A DNA stretch of 64,000 nucleotides from Rossellomorea aquimaris (lineage in GTDB: Bacteria > Bacillota > Bacilli > Bacillales > Bacillaceae_B): assembly GCF_035590735.1 (NCBI RefSeq), contig NZ_CP141595.1:1111001-1175000 (forward strand), given 5' to 3'. A model generated the notes under the pieces. The model was given only the letters and a program-made list of their open reading frames with translations. It did not search any database and was not told where the DNA came from. Below, in pieces: positions 8,576 through 16,583 of the stretch (the first letter of the stretch is position 1; each line of letters starts with the position of its first letter). A program made the translations under genes and the position numbers.

Positions 8576-9607
8576 ATGACAAATATAAAAACGTTGAAAA
8601 AAGAAGTTGCTCCTTATGAAAAGTCAACAACAAAGGAAAGTGTATGGCAGATCATCAACACGCTGGGACCATTCTTTCTATTATGGTTTCTTGCGTATCA
8701 AAGTCTTTCGGTATCGTACTGGCTGGCACTCGTTCCAATCGTGATCGCTGCTGGGTTCCTGACACGAATCTTCATCATCTTTCATGATTGTACCCATTTC
8801 TCTTTCTTTAAAAGCCGTCGTGTAAATCGAATCGTCGGAACAGCTATGGGGGTGTTGACGCTATTCCCGTTCGATCAGTGGGGACATGAGCATGCCGTCC
8901 ATCACGCGACAAGCGGGAATCTGGATAAGCGTGGAACAGGTGACATCTGGACGCTGACGATTGATGAATATTTAGCAGCGCCTCTTAAGATTCGTTTAGC
9001 GTATCGCTTTTACCGCAATCCGTTCGTTATGTTTGTATTAGGACCGATTTATGTATTCCTTCTGAAAAATAGATTTAACCGTAAAAATGCACGTAAGAAA
9101 GAACGTAACAACACGTATTTAGTGAACGTGATCATCGTGGCCCTTATCGCACTTCTATGTGTGACACTGGGCTGGCAGGAATTCCTGCTGGTACAAGGAT
9201 CTATCTTTATGGTTTCAGGATCGATCGGTATTTGGTTGTTCTACGTTCAGCATACGTTTGAAGACTCGTATTTCGAAGAAGACAAAGAATGGCAATATGT
9301 GTTGGCAGCTGTTGAAGGAAGCTCCTTCTACAAGCTTCCAAAATTCATGCAGTTCCTTACAGGTAACATCGGCTATCACCATATTCACCATCTAAGTCCG
9401 AGAGTACCGAACTACAAACTCGAGGAAGCACACAAAAACTCAGAGCCATTACAAAAAGTACCAACCATCTCACTTTTAACAAGCTTAAAATCATTACGTT
9501 TCAAGCTTTGGGATGAAGAAAACAAAACGTTTGTAAGTTTTAGAGGTATTAAGTCTCTGGATAAGTCAAAATCAAGAATCTCAACTGAAGCCAAACCTGA
9601 ATTATAA
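8576..9607 (+). CDS. des: Membrane fatty acid desaturase (Des type)
   Basis: A 343-residue integral membrane acyl-lipid desaturase that introduces a double bond into membrane phospholipid acyl chains after a temperature fall. All three histidine boxes are present: HDCTH (70-74), HEHAVHH (104-110) and GYHHIHH (266-272), with hydrophobic segments between them. AAGGGAA lies just before ATG 8576. In B. subtilis des is followed by desK and desR; here no kinase gene follows, only a short DesR-like frame 79 bases on. The upstream palindromic operator suggests the promoter is still DesR-controlled. Confidence 0.9.
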   Translation: MTNIKTLKKEVAPYEKSTTKESVWQIINTLGPFFLLWFLAYQSLSVSYWLALVPIVIAAGFLTRIFIIFHDCTHFSFFKSRRVNRIVGTAMGVLTLFPFDQWGHEHAVHHATSGNLDKRGTGDIWTLTIDEYLAAPLKIRLAYRFYRNPFVMFVLGPIYVFLLKNRFNRKNARKKERNNTYLVNVIIVALIALLCVTLGWQEFLLVQGSIFMVSGSIGIWLFYVQHTFEDSYFEEDKEWQYVLAAVEGSSFYKLPKFMQFLTGNIGYHHIHHLSPRVPNYKLEEAHKNSEPLQKVPTISLLTSLKSLRFKLWDEENKTFVSFRGIKSLDKSKSRISTEAKPEL

Positions 9608-9686
9608 TCCTGACCGACTCTCCTTATGAACGTTTCATATAAGGGGAGTCTTTACTTGAGAAGGCCTTTAAAAGGAGTGAATCTAC

Positions 9687-10178
9687 ATGATTCGAATCGT
9701 CATCGCAGAGGATCAGGAATTATTACGCGGAACCATGACCTCCATCCTCAACCTGGAAGACGACATGGAAGTAGTCGGCCAGGTAAAGGATGGGCAAGAA
9801 GCACTCGCCCTCGTCCACCAATTAAAACCAGACCTCTTTATTATGGATATTGAAATGCTTGAAAGGGACGGACCTCTGGAAGCTGTGAAGACCGTCGGAT
9901 GTCATCTGCTTGTATTGACTACATTCCCTAAAAAAGGTTATTTAGAGAGGGCTCAACAATTCCATGCAGGTGGGTATTTACTAAAGGACAGTCCAAGTGA
10001 AGAGTTGACTTCCTCGATTCGCAGCATATTGGAAGGGACGCGGGTTTATTCTCCGAAGTTAAACGAAGAGGATGAGGAGTCTCAGGAGTCTGGATCATAC
10101 CACATTCCCCACCCACCAGGACCGGTGAAGAACTATTTTACAATGATCATGGATAGGATGAAGTCACCGGCAGGGTGA
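9687..10178 (+). pseudogene. desR: DesR-like response regulator with most of the DNA-binding domain deleted
   Basis: The first 125 residues are a clear DesR receiver domain: acidic pair in IAEDQ, phospho-acceptor Asp54 in IMDIEM, Thr in VLTTF, Lys100 in YLLKDSPSEE. The loop after Asp54 is altered (LERDGPLEA) and about two residues shorter. After TRVYSPKLNEEDEE, where a LuxR-type helix-turn-helix of about 65 residues should follow, only a 163-residue chain remains, ending PGPVKNYFTMIMDRMKSPAG. This resembles the tail of the recognition helix (VRNYISMILEKL in B. subtilis DesR) without the preceding helices. There is no DesK gene beside it. It is either a decayed gene or a stand-alone receiver that cannot bind DNA normally. 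AAAGGAGTG precedes ATG 9687, so it may still be translated. Confidence 0.7.
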
Positions 10179-10183
10179 GTTTG

Positions 10184-10231
10184 AGGGGTCTGCCCCCATG
10201 CGGTTTACGCAGTGGGGGCAGACCCCTTTTT
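10184..10231 (+). terminator. Terminator after the desR remnant
   Basis: AGGGGTCTGCCCCCA (10184-10198) pairs with TGGGGGCAGACCCCT (10213-10227) and runs into T. This is a 15-bp perfect stem of the GGGTCTGCCCC intergenic hairpin type. Confidence 0.85.
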
Positions 10232-10471
10232 CAATAATGCCGGGTATAGTGTTGTGATTTTTACTTTGATTGATTTCATTTTTAGGAGTCTGGAGATACG
10301 GGCCAGATCAGTAAATACAAGAAGTTCATATGGAAGCAGCATGTCCAACATAGAAAAGAGAGACATGCTATTTTCTGTATGCGAAAATCTACGAATAGGA
10401 AGAAGATTGAATAACATATAAAAGGGAGTAGATGTTAAAATAGAGAAAAAAATCCAAAAGGAGGGATTTGT
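10232..10471. other. Intergenic region without a recognised gene
   Basis: Short overlapping frames exist on both strands, but neither has a ribosome binding site or a recognisable family. AAAAGGAGGGA just before 10472 belongs to the next gene. Confidence 0.5.
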
Positions 10472-10843
10472 ATGTCACCAGGTGGCGATATGATGTTTCA
10501 AATTGTCCCGGTTTTTATAGGGATCATTTTTGTCATCGTGATTTCGTTCATACTGTTCTCCGTTATTAAAGGAGTGGGGGAATGGAGTAAGAATAACCAG
10601 TCACCGACTTTAAATGTCCGAGCAAAAGTTCTTGCAAAAAGGACGGCAGTAAGAGGTGGGGGAGAAACAAGAGCCTATAGCCAATACTTTGTCACCTTCG
10701 AAGTGGAAAGTGGGGACAGGGTGGAGTTAAAAGTCAAAGATAATGAGTTTGGGATGCTTGTGGAAGGAGATCTGGGGGAATTGACCTTCCAAGGCTCCCG
10801 CTATCTTGGATTCGTCCGTCACTCTCAGGAAGTTCATATGTGA
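10472..10843 (+). CDS. DUF2500 family membrane-anchored protein
   Basis: A 123-residue protein: one transmembrane helix (about residues 10-32, IVPVFIGIIFVIVISFILF) followed by a small beta-rich DUF2500 domain with the usual KVLAKRTAVRGG, YFVTFEVESGDRVEL and GMLVEGDLGELTFQGSRYLGF. The function of the family is unknown. An AAAAGGAGGG site lies eight bases before ATG 10472. It is convergent with the pseudouridine synthase gene. Confidence 0.85.
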   Translation: MSPGGDMMFQIVPVFIGIIFVIVISFILFSVIKGVGEWSKNNQSPTLNVRAKVLAKRTAVRGGGETRAYSQYFVTFEVESGDRVELKVKDNEFGMLVEGDLGELTFQGSRYLGFVRHSQEVHM

Positions 10844-10879
10844 AAAAGGCCCCTCCATACGCATTGGTATAGAGGGGCC
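10843..10879 (-). terminator. Terminator of the pseudouridine synthase gene
   Basis: GGCCCCTC and GAGGGGCC form the stem. The T-run is on the minus strand. Confidence 0.8.
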
Positions 10880-10889
10880 ATCCGAATGA

Positions 10890-11597
10890 TTACCATTCCT
10901 TCGGTTCATAGTTCAAATCTTGAAAAAGTCGCGTCTTCTCTTTCTTAGAAAGGTCGCGCCATTGTCCTACAGGCAGATTCCCCAATTGAATATTCATGAT
11001 GCGTGTGCGCTGCAGTCGGTAGACCTCATATCCAAGAGCTTCACACATGCGGCGGATCTGGCGGTTCAATCCTTGGGTCAGTGTGATTTGGAACACGTAT
11101 TTTGACACCTGCTCGACCTTGCAAGGCAGGGTTTTCGTTCCAAGAATCTTAACGCCTTCTGACATCTGCTTTAAGAAATCCTCTGAAATCGGACGGTCAA
11201 CAGTGACAATATATTCTTTCTCGTGCTGATTTTCCGCACGGAGGATTTCATTGACGATATCCCCGTCGTTCGTCAGAAGAATCAAGCCATCTGAATCTTT
11301 GTCCAGTCGTCCGATATTGAAAATTCGTAGCGGATGATTGACGAGATCCACAATATTCCCCTTGACGCCCTTTTCAGTTGTACTCGTAATCCCAACAGGT
11401 TTATTTAATGCAATATACACATTATTTCTTGCTACCCTGACAGGGGCTCCGCTAACCTTCACATCATCCCCGGGATTCACTTGATCGCCAATCTTCGCGA
11501 TCTTCCCGTTGATGGTAACTCTTCCTTCAGTAATCAATTTATCTGCACCGCGTCTCGATGCCTTACCAGCTTCACTGATATATTTATTTATTCGCAT
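10890..11597 (-). CDS. rluF: 23S rRNA pseudouridine synthase, RluF type
   Basis: A 235-residue cytoplasmic enzyme that isomerises a uridine in large-subunit rRNA (U2604 in E. coli). An S4 RNA-binding domain occupies residues 1-60 ([22 protein letters not shown]). The catalytic RsuA/RluF domain has the active Asp in [18 protein letters not shown] and ends with [18 protein letters not shown]. subtilis YjbC-type proteins are the closest relatives. The frame can start at GTG 11606, but ATG 11597 begins the S4 domain directly and has TAAGG upstream, so it is preferred. Confidence 0.88.
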   Translation of the reverse strand: MRINKYISEAGKASRRGADKLITEGRVTINGKIAKIGDQVNPGDDVKVSGAPVRVARNNVYIALNKPVGITSTTEKGVKGNIVDLVNHPLRIFNIGRLDKDSDGLILLTNDGDIVNEILRAENQHEKEYIVTVDRPISEDFLKQMSEGVKILGTKTLPCKVEQVSKYVFQITLTQGLNRQIRRMCEALGYEVYRLQRTRIMNIQLGNLPVGQWRDLSKKEKTRLFQDLNYEPKEW

Positions 11598-11732
11598 ATT
11601 CAACACAACCTTACACTCGTAATGACTATACTAAGAATATCGGACTGGCATTATATTTTCAAGGAGTTCCCTAATGAGATCCCTTTCAGATGTGCAAAAC
11701 CATCAGATATACAACTTTTTCAAAAAAAACCC

Positions 11733-11763
11733 TTTACATTCACGCAGCGTCAACCTGTAAAGT
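11733..11763 (+). promoter_or_regulatory. MerR-type promoter with 19-bp spacer and dyad operator
   Basis: TTTACA (11733-11738) and TAAAGT (11758-11763) are separated by 19 bases, the over-long spacer typical of MerR-activated promoters. CTTTAC and GTAAAG form the ends of a dyad across the spacer. It lies directly before the MerR gene, so autoregulation is likely. Confidence 0.75.
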
Positions 11764-11786
11764 AAGAATTGTCAGGAGGTGACACC

Positions 11787-12560
11787 ATGGAATATACCGT
11801 CAAGAAACTTGGAGAGATTGCTGGTGTGAGCACGAGGACCCTGCGCTATTACGATGAAATTGAGCTCCTGAAGCCGGCCAGGATCAATTCGTCAGGATAC
11901 CGGATATACGGGCAGAAGGAAGTCGACCGCTTGCAGCAAATCCTCTTTTACAAAGAACTGGGTGTAGGGCTGGATGAAATCAAGGATATTCTGGACGATC
12001 CTGCCTTTGACGCAACAAATGCTTTGATGGAACACCGCGGGAAATTATTGGACAGACGCGCGCAGCTTGATCAACTGATTGCGAATGTAGATAAAACATT
12101 ACGTGTAAAGGAAGGGAGAATCACCATGTCGGATAAAGAAAAGTTTGAAGGATTCAAGGAGAAAATGGTGGAAGATAATGAGGAAAAATACGGGAATGAA
12201 GTGCGGGGGAAATACGGTGACAAGGTAGTGGACGAATCCAACGCGAGAGTCAGGAACATGTCTCAGGAAGACCATGAAAAGGTCACAGAACTGGAACAGG
12301 AAATTAAACAAACCTTAGGGGAAGCATTTCAAACCGGTAATCCCGCAAGCGATGCTGCCCAGAAAGCGGCTGACCTCCATAAACAATGGATTTCGTTTTA
12401 CTGGGGTCATTACAGTAAGGAAGCCCATGCCGGCCTTGCTCAGATGTACGTGGATGATGAACGGTTCAAGGCTTATTATGACGCCGAACAAGAGGGAGTG
12501 GCCGAGTTCTTGCGTGATGCGATTCACATCTATACAGGACAGAAAAAAGAAGTGGAATAA
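11787..12560 (+). CDS. MerR-family activator with TipAS drug-binding domain
   Basis: A 257-residue regulator. Residues 1-75 are the MerR winged helix (YTVKKLGEIAGVSTRTLRYYDEIELLKP), followed by a dimerisation coiled coil. Residues about 115-255 are a TipAS antibiotic-recognition domain, seen in Streptomyces TipA and B. subtilis Mta. Such proteins twist their own 19-bp-spacer promoter when a drug binds, and Mta turns on multidrug pumps. ATG 11787 has AGGAGGTGA at ideal distance; the upstream in-frame TTG 11769 does not. No efflux gene is adjacent, so targets must be elsewhere. Confidence 0.88.
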   Translation: MEYTVKKLGEIAGVSTRTLRYYDEIELLKPARINSSGYRIYGQKEVDRLQQILFYKELGVGLDEIKDILDDPAFDATNALMEHRGKLLDRRAQLDQLIANVDKTLRVKEGRITMSDKEKFEGFKEKMVEDNEEKYGNEVRGKYGDKVVDESNARVRNMSQEDHEKVTELEQEIKQTLGEAFQTGNPASDAAQKAADLHKQWISFYWGHYSKEAHAGLAQMYVDDERFKAYYDAEQEGVAEFLRDAIHIYTGQKKEVE

Positions 12561-12645
12561 ACAAGAAGTACTCTACACCCCAAATAAGTGTTATGATATG
12601 GAGACGAACGTGAAAGAACGAACCTTATCATAACGGAGTGAAAAA

Positions 12646-12795
12646 ATGAGTAAACCAAAGAAAAAGAGCGGAACAGGCCAAGGCACTGGAAAAAAAGGCT
12701 GGAATCGCTGGCAGGCCGGGGCCAATAAGAAGAAGAGCAACAAGCCTTATACTAGTAAAGGCGTGAAGCATGGGAGTAAGCAGGAAGATAAGTAA
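12646..12795 (+). CDS. DUF3934 family small basic protein
   Basis: A 49-residue, very lysine- and glycine-rich protein (GTGKKGWNRWQAGANKKKS, then KPYTSKGVKHG), matching the small conserved Bacillus DUF3934 family of unknown function. ACGGAGTG lies nine bases before ATG 12646. A clean terminator follows. The charge suggests nucleic-acid or ribosome contact, but that is only inference. Confidence 0.8.
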   Translation: MSKPKKKSGTGQGTGKKGWNRWQAGANKKKSNKPYTSKGVKHGSKQEDK

Positions 12796-12804
12796 TTATA
12801 TGTA

Positions 12805-12837
12805 AGTCCATTTCCTTGCGGGGAAGTGGACTTTTTA
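12805..12837 (+). terminator. Terminator after the DUF3934 gene
   Basis: AGTCCA-TTCC pairs with GGAA-GTGGACT and runs into TTTTT. Confidence 0.8.
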
Positions 12838-12892
12838 GATAGGAAATCAAAGGACTTTATGAGTGAGTCTTAAACAAACTTATAAAAAGCAT

Positions 12893-13046
12893 TTGCTTTT
12901 TTTACGATTTCCTGTTATTCTAAGAAAGAATTATTTTTGTTCGGTCTGTAAGGAATGAAAGTATTTAAACTTTTCGCCTTTGATATCTAATTGAGCAATA
13001 ATAGTAATAAATCGTGGATGCAAAGTCCACACAGGAGGATACACAC
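12893..13046 (+). promoter_or_regulatory. Promoter and long 5' leader of csp copy 1
   Basis: TTGCTT (12893-12898), 17 bases, then TATTCT (12916-12921). The leader from about 12928 to ATG 13047 is roughly 119 bases, the length seen for B. subtilis csp mRNAs that act as cold-sensing RNA. It is almost identical to the leader at 13723-13875. ACAGGAGGA is the ribosome binding site. Confidence 0.7.
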
Positions 13047-13247
13047 ATGCAAGAAGGTACAGTAAAATGGTTTAACGCAGAAAAAGGTTTCGGTTTCATC
13101 GAAATCGAAGGTGGAGAAGATGTATTCGTACATTTCTCAGCTATCCAAGGCGAAGGATTTAAATCTTTAGACGAAGGTCAAAAAGTTACATTTGACACTG
13201 AGCAAGGTCAACGTGGACTTCAAGCGACTAACGTAAACAAAGCGTAA
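13047..13247 (+). CDS. cspB: Cold shock protein, copy 1
   Basis: A 66-residue single-domain cold-shock protein (OB fold) with RNP1 KGFGFIE and RNP2 VFVHFSAI, acting as an RNA chaperone in the cytoplasm. It begins MQEGTVKWF, and ends NVNKA. The coding DNA is identical to copy 2 at 13876-14076 except near the start codon (Glu3 against Gln3). ATG 13047 has AGGAGG nine bases upstream; the in-frame extension to 13014 includes the leader and is not coding. A short hairpin terminator follows. The symbol is by family only; which B. subtilis csp paralogue it matches is unclear. Confidence 0.93.
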   Translation: MQEGTVKWFNAEKGFGFIEIEGGEDVFVHFSAIQGEGFKSLDEGQKVTFDTEQGQRGLQATNVNKA

Positions 13248-13262
13248 TAGCTTAATGATGAA

Positions 13263-13287
13263 GGACTCTCTCGTAGAGTCCTTTTTT
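13263..13287 (+). terminator. Terminator of csp copy 1
   Basis: GGACTCT pairs with AGAGTCC, followed by TTTTTT. Confidence 0.85.
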
Positions 13288-13301
13288 ATTTGTCAAAAAA
13301 A

Positions 13302-13337
13302 AAGAGGTGCCTGTCGTATAAGTAGCAGGCAACTCTT
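13302..13337 (-). terminator. Terminator of the small minus-strand gene between the csp copies
   Basis: GAG-TGCCTG and CAGGCA-CTC form a stem, with a run of T on the minus strand. Confidence 0.65.
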
Positions 13338-13342
13338 CACAA

Positions 13343-13555
13343 TTACGTTAATGCATACTTGATGATTCCTTGAATGTAAACGGATGTTTCATTCTGAGCA
13401 CATTCCCTGATTTTGATTTTTCCTTCTTTTTCTAACTCATGTGCCAGATTTTCAATGGTTTGCGCTTCTTCTTTTGACGTCATAGGAATTTCAATTGAAA
13501 AGAAGTTTCCGCGGCTGGCTTGATTTAAACTTTTTAATAATCCAATTTTATTCAT
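13343..13555 (-). CDS. Small conserved-looking protein of unknown function
   Basis: A 70-residue protein beginning MNKIGLLKSLNQASRGNFFSIEIP, with a predicted helix (SKEEAQTIENLAHELEKEGKI) and a C-terminal beta-like stretch. AAAGGGGATGACCC precedes ATG 13555, and the minus-strand terminator follows the stop, so it looks like a real gene. I do not recognise the family. It sits between two copies of csp and marks the inserted or unduplicated segment between them. Confidence 0.6.
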   Translation of the reverse strand: MNKIGLLKSLNQASRGNFFSIEIPMTSKEEAQTIENLAHELEKEGKIKIRECAQNETSVYIQGIIKYALT

Positions 13556-13722
13556 TGGGTCATCCCCTTTATCTCTTACTTTCGACACAAGAATGGGTTT
13601 CTCCTTTACTGATGGAGAGTTTAAGGATAAATATTCAAAGGTTATTTCAAATTGAGCCGCCTGAGTTAAATGATGAAAGAAGGGGGAAGATCATTGGTTT
13701 GTGAAGAATATAGGAATAGGAT

Positions 13723-13875
13723 TTGCTTTTTCTTAGATTATCTGTTATTCTAAAGAAGAATTATTTTTGTTCGGTCTGTAAGGAAAGAAAGTATTTAAAC
13801 TTTTCGCCTTTGATATCTAATTGAGCAACGATAGTAATAAATCGTGGATTCAAGTCCACACAGGAGGAAACAATT
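13723..13875 (+). promoter_or_regulatory. Promoter and long 5' leader of csp copy 2
   Basis: TTGCTT (13723-13728), 17 bases, TATTCT (13746-13751), then a leader nearly identical to copy 1 with a few substitutions. Confidence 0.7.
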
Positions 13876-14076
13876 ATGCAACAAGGTACAGTAAAATGGT
13901 TTAACGCAGAAAAAGGTTTCGGTTTCATCGAAATCGAAGGTGGAGAAGATGTATTCGTACATTTCTCAGCTATCCAAGGCGAAGGATTTAAATCTTTAGA
14001 CGAAGGTCAAAAAGTTACATTTGACACTGAGCAAGGTCAACGTGGACTTCAAGCGACTAACGTAAACAAAGCGTAA
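13876..14076 (+). CDS. cspB: Cold shock protein, copy 2
   Basis: A 66-residue cold-shock OB-fold RNA chaperone, beginning MQQGTVKWF; otherwise the same protein as copy 1 (KGFGFIE and VFVHFSAI motifs). Nearly the whole coding sequence is base-for-base identical to copy 1, and the leader and promoter are also duplicated, 829 bases downstream. That points to recent duplication or ongoing gene conversion. AGGAGGAAACAATT precedes ATG 13876. Confidence 0.93.
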   Translation: MQQGTVKWFNAEKGFGFIEIEGGEDVFVHFSAIQGEGFKSLDEGQKVTFDTEQGQRGLQATNVNKA

Positions 14077-14091
14077 TAGCTTTTGATGAAG

Positions 14092-14117
14092 GGACTCTCT
14101 CGGAGGGTCCTTTTTTT
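14092..14117 (+). terminator. Terminator of csp copy 2
   Basis: GGACTCTCTCGGAGGGTCC hairpin, followed by seven T. Confidence 0.85.
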
Positions 14118-14160
14118 ATTGTTGGGGAATGGATAAAAGTGGGGATTGTTTGGAATGGTG

Positions 14161-14436
14161 CTGAACGAGCCGCCTCCGCTTTTGGTGTCGTCCAGCTCCG
14201 GCGGCTAGAGGCTCGAGGTCATAAGTCAAACATGCCAAAAAGGCAAAGAACGCCTTTCCGGCATGTTCGCCTTATGCTTGTCGCCTCTGAACGAGCCGAC
14301 TCCGTTTTTGGTGTCGTCCAGCTCCGGCGGCTAGAGGCTCGAGGTCATAAGTCAAACATGCCAAAAAGGCAAAGAACGCCTTTCCGGCATGTTCGCCTTA
14401 TGCTTGTCGCCTCTGAATGAGCCGCCTCCGCTTTTG
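14161..14436. repeat. Tandem 126-bp hairpin repeat, two full units and a partial third
   Basis: Units start CTGAACGAGCCG at 14161 and 14287, and a partial unit starts at 14413, so the period is exactly 126. Each unit has a core stem CATGCC..AAGGC with GCCTT..GGCATG and longer flanking arms built from GTCCAGCTCCGGCGGCTAGA and GCCGCCTCCGC. Single copies of similar elements occur between genes in many Bacillaceae. The open frame across it has no ribosome binding site and is not a gene. Confidence 0.85.
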
Positions 14437-14450
14437 GGTATAAAAAGAGA

Positions 14451-14471
14451 CCGACAGCGTTCGTCGGTCCC
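14451..14471. other. Small hairpin before dbpA; rest of 14437-14639 unassigned
   Basis: GACCGAC and GTCGGTC form a 7-bp stem with loop AGCGTTC. The following 160 bases to dbpA hold an AT-rich leader in which I see no other structure apart from GAGG before ATG 14640. Confidence 0.5.
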
Positions 14472-14639
14472 GGAGACAACATGTTACAAGTTAAAAATGG
14501 TTAAGTAAAGCATAACACACTATTGGTGGAATACCTAAAGATATTTGAAAAGAATTTGCAGGGGGTATTTTTCCATTGAATAGAATCGACACTTTCCTAT
14601 GAGAATAAGACTAAATGAAGGAATAAATGAGGTATTGAA

Positions 14640-16085
14640 ATGAGTATAAAACAATTTAAGGATTATAAGCTTAGTGATGATATTGTAAGGGCTCTATCCG
14701 GTTTAGGGTATCAAGCTCCAACCGAGGTTCAGTCCAAGGTGCTTCCATTGGCTCTTGAGAAGAAAGATCTTGTTGTGCGTTCCCAAACAGGAAGCGGTAA
14801 GACAGCCTCATTCGGGATACCGATTTGTGAGATGGTAGAATGGGAAGAAAATAAGCCTCAAGCTCTTATCCTGACGCCAACCCGAGAACTCGCGGTTCAA
14901 GTAAAAGAAGACATCACGAACATCGGACGTTATAAGCGAATCAAAGCGGCTGCGGTGTACGGGAAATCTCCTTTTCATAGGCAAAAGCTTGAGCTTAAGC
15001 AGAAAAATCATGTCGTAGTCGGCACCCCAGGTCGTGTACTCGATCATATTGAAAAAGGAACATTCCCACTGGAAAAGCTTGCGTACCTTGTGATCGACGA
15101 AGCCGATGAGATGCTGAACATGGGGTTTATCGAACAGGTGGAAGCGATTATTCAGGAGCTGCCAACAGACCGGGTAACGTTGACATTCTCTGCTACATTA
15201 CCAGAGGATGTTGAAGCACTCTGCCATAAATATATGGAGAAACCTGTTCATATTGAAATCAAGGCAACGGGTATTACAACAGATAAGATTGATCATTCCG
15301 TGATCGAAGTGAAAGAGGATGACAAGCTGACTCTTCTGAAAAAAGTCACAACCGTTGAGAATCCCGATAGCTGCATTATTTTTTGCCGAACAAAAGAAAA
15401 TGTGGATACACTATGTGGGGAATTGGACCGGTCAGGGTATCCTGTGGATAAAATTCATGGCGGTATGATTCAGGAAGCGCGCTTTGAAGTGATGGATGAT
15501 TTTAAAAGAGGGGAATACAGGTATCTCATCGCAACCGATGTGGCGGCGCGTGGAATTGATATCGAGAATATTACCCACGTCATCAATTATGATATCCCCA
15601 TGGAGAAAGAAAGTTATGTTCACCGTACAGGAAGAACGGGCCGCGCAGGATCTCAAGGAAAGGCGATCACCTTCTGCACACCGTATGAAGATAAATTCCT
15701 GGCCGAGATTGAAGACTATATCGGTTTTACGATTCCTAAGCTGCAGCCGCCGTCACAGGACACAGTGGCAAAAGCAAAAGCGGATTTTGAACGAAAATTA
15801 GATACGGAACCTGATTTTAAATCAGACAAGAGTGAGCAGCTGAACAGAGACATCATGAAGCTCTACTTCAATGGCGGAAAGAAAAAGAAAATCAGAGCAG
15901 TTGATTTCGTCGGAACAATTGCAAAGATCGATGGAGTGAGCGCTGACGACATCGGAATCATCACCATCCAGGAAAACCTTTCGTATGTAGAGATTTTGAA
16001 CGGCAAAGGGGCACTGGTATTGCATGCGATGAAGAAAACCACAGTTAAGGGTAAGATGCTGAAGGTTCATGAAGCGAGGAAATAA
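14640..16085 (+). CDS. dbpA: DEAD-box ATP-dependent RNA helicase DbpA/YxiN
   Basis: A 481-residue helicase that remodels 23S rRNA during large-subunit assembly. Motif Q is near residue 25; motif I SQTGSGKT 48-55; PTRELA; DEAD 153-156; SAT; and [10 protein letters not shown] and [10 protein letters not shown] in the second RecA domain. The C-terminal about 75 residues form the RRM-like DbpA RNA-binding domain that recognises 23S hairpin 92, as in B. subtilis YxiN (very similar length). GAGG lies eight bases before ATG 14640. It follows the csp genes; helicases and Csp proteins often work together in the cold, although no shared promoter is seen. Confidence 0.95.
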   Translation: MSIKQFKDYKLSDDIVRALSGLGYQAPTEVQSKVLPLALEKKDLVVRSQTGSGKTASFGIPICEMVEWEENKPQALILTPTRELAVQVKEDITNIGRYKRIKAAAVYGKSPFHRQKLELKQKNHVVVGTPGRVLDHIEKGTFPLEKLAYLVIDEADEMLNMGFIEQVEAIIQELPTDRVTLTFSATLPEDVEALCHKYMEKPVHIEIKATGITTDKIDHSVIEVKEDDKLTLLKKVTTVENPDSCIIFCRTKENVDTLCGELDRSGYPVDKIHGGMIQEARFEVMDDFKRGEYRYLIATDVAARGIDIENITHVINYDIPMEKESYVHRTGRTGRAGSQGKAITFCTPYEDKFLAEIEDYIGFTIPKLQPPSQDTVAKAKADFERKLDTEPDFKSDKSEQLNRDIMKLYFNGGKKKKIRAVDFVGTIAKIDGVSADDIGIITIQENLSYVEILNGKGALVLHAMKKTTVKGKMLKVHEARK

Positions 16086-16126
16086 ATAAGTTGGTGTGCC
16101 TTCTCTAAAGAGGGGCCACGGCATGC

Positions 16127-16157
16127 AGCGAATGTAGTGACATTCGCTGTTTTTTTA
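16127..16157 (+). terminator. Terminator of dbpA
   Basis: CAGCGAATGT pairs with ACATTCGCTG, followed by seven T. Confidence 0.9.
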
Positions 16158-16249
16158 TGTTCCGGTACATTAATCATGAGGGAATCAGAGAAAAAGGATG
16201 AGGAGACAGCACTTGGGTGTCAAAAGAGGGGGACTTTCTTTAAGGGTGA

Positions 16250-16412
16250 ATGATATATCATCGAAATATTGATTTTATCAGCTATATTTTCAATATAACG
16301 GCGAAATCCTGAATATATCAGCGAACGGTGGCAATCAAGAGTATGCACCAATCGTAAACCGTCACTTCTCTCCGCCTCACATTTTGAGCAGAACTCCATT
16401 TAACGGCGAACG
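16250..16412. repeat. 20-bp-periodic intergenic element, locus 1
   Basis: TATCATCG (16256), TATCAGC (16276), TAACGGCG (16296) and TATCAGCGAACG (16316) are spaced exactly 20 bases apart. TAACGGCGAACG follows at 16401, 85 bases after the last. The same architecture occurs near 23.3 and 38.7 kb. Confidence 0.8.
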
Positions 16413-16458
16413 AAGCATGGGAAAGAGGAGAGAGTACCAAGGACCAACAAGCTATAAG

Positions 16459-16488
16459 TGGGACAGGGTGCCTGTCCCCATGTCCCAC
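16459..16488. repeat. Intergenic GTGGGACA hairpin
   Basis: GTGGGACA and TGTCCCAC enclose GGGTGCCTGTCCCCA. There is no T-run. It is another small palindrome type common between Bacillaceae genes. Confidence 0.6.
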
Positions 16489-16514
16489 CAAAACAACGTT
16501 ATAGAAAAATAATG

Positions 16515-16572
16515 TTGTAATCGTTTTCAAGCTGTTGTATTATTCAGTTAAAGGAAATCCGAAACGTTTTGG
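16515..16572 (+). promoter_or_regulatory. Promoter, cre site and operator of the first LacI gene
   Basis: TTGTAA (16515-16520), 17 bases, TATTAT (16538-16543). TGTAATCGTTTTCA at 16516-16529 fits the CcpA cre consensus TGWAANCGNTNWCA fully and overlaps the -35, so carbon catabolite repression is expected. CCGAAACGTTTTGG at 16559-16572 is the operator, placed before the ribosome binding site: autoregulation. Confidence 0.75.
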
Positions 16573-16583
16573 GAGATGTGCAA

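Noticed and set aside
10205..10421. Overlapping 69- and 70-codon frames on opposite strands
   Set aside because: Neither has a ribosome site or a recognisable family, and both begin within a terminator region.
14139..14420. 93-codon open frame with an internal protein repeat
   Set aside because: It lies wholly within the 126-bp tandem hairpin repeat, has no ribosome binding site, and its apparent protein repeat is just the DNA repeat.
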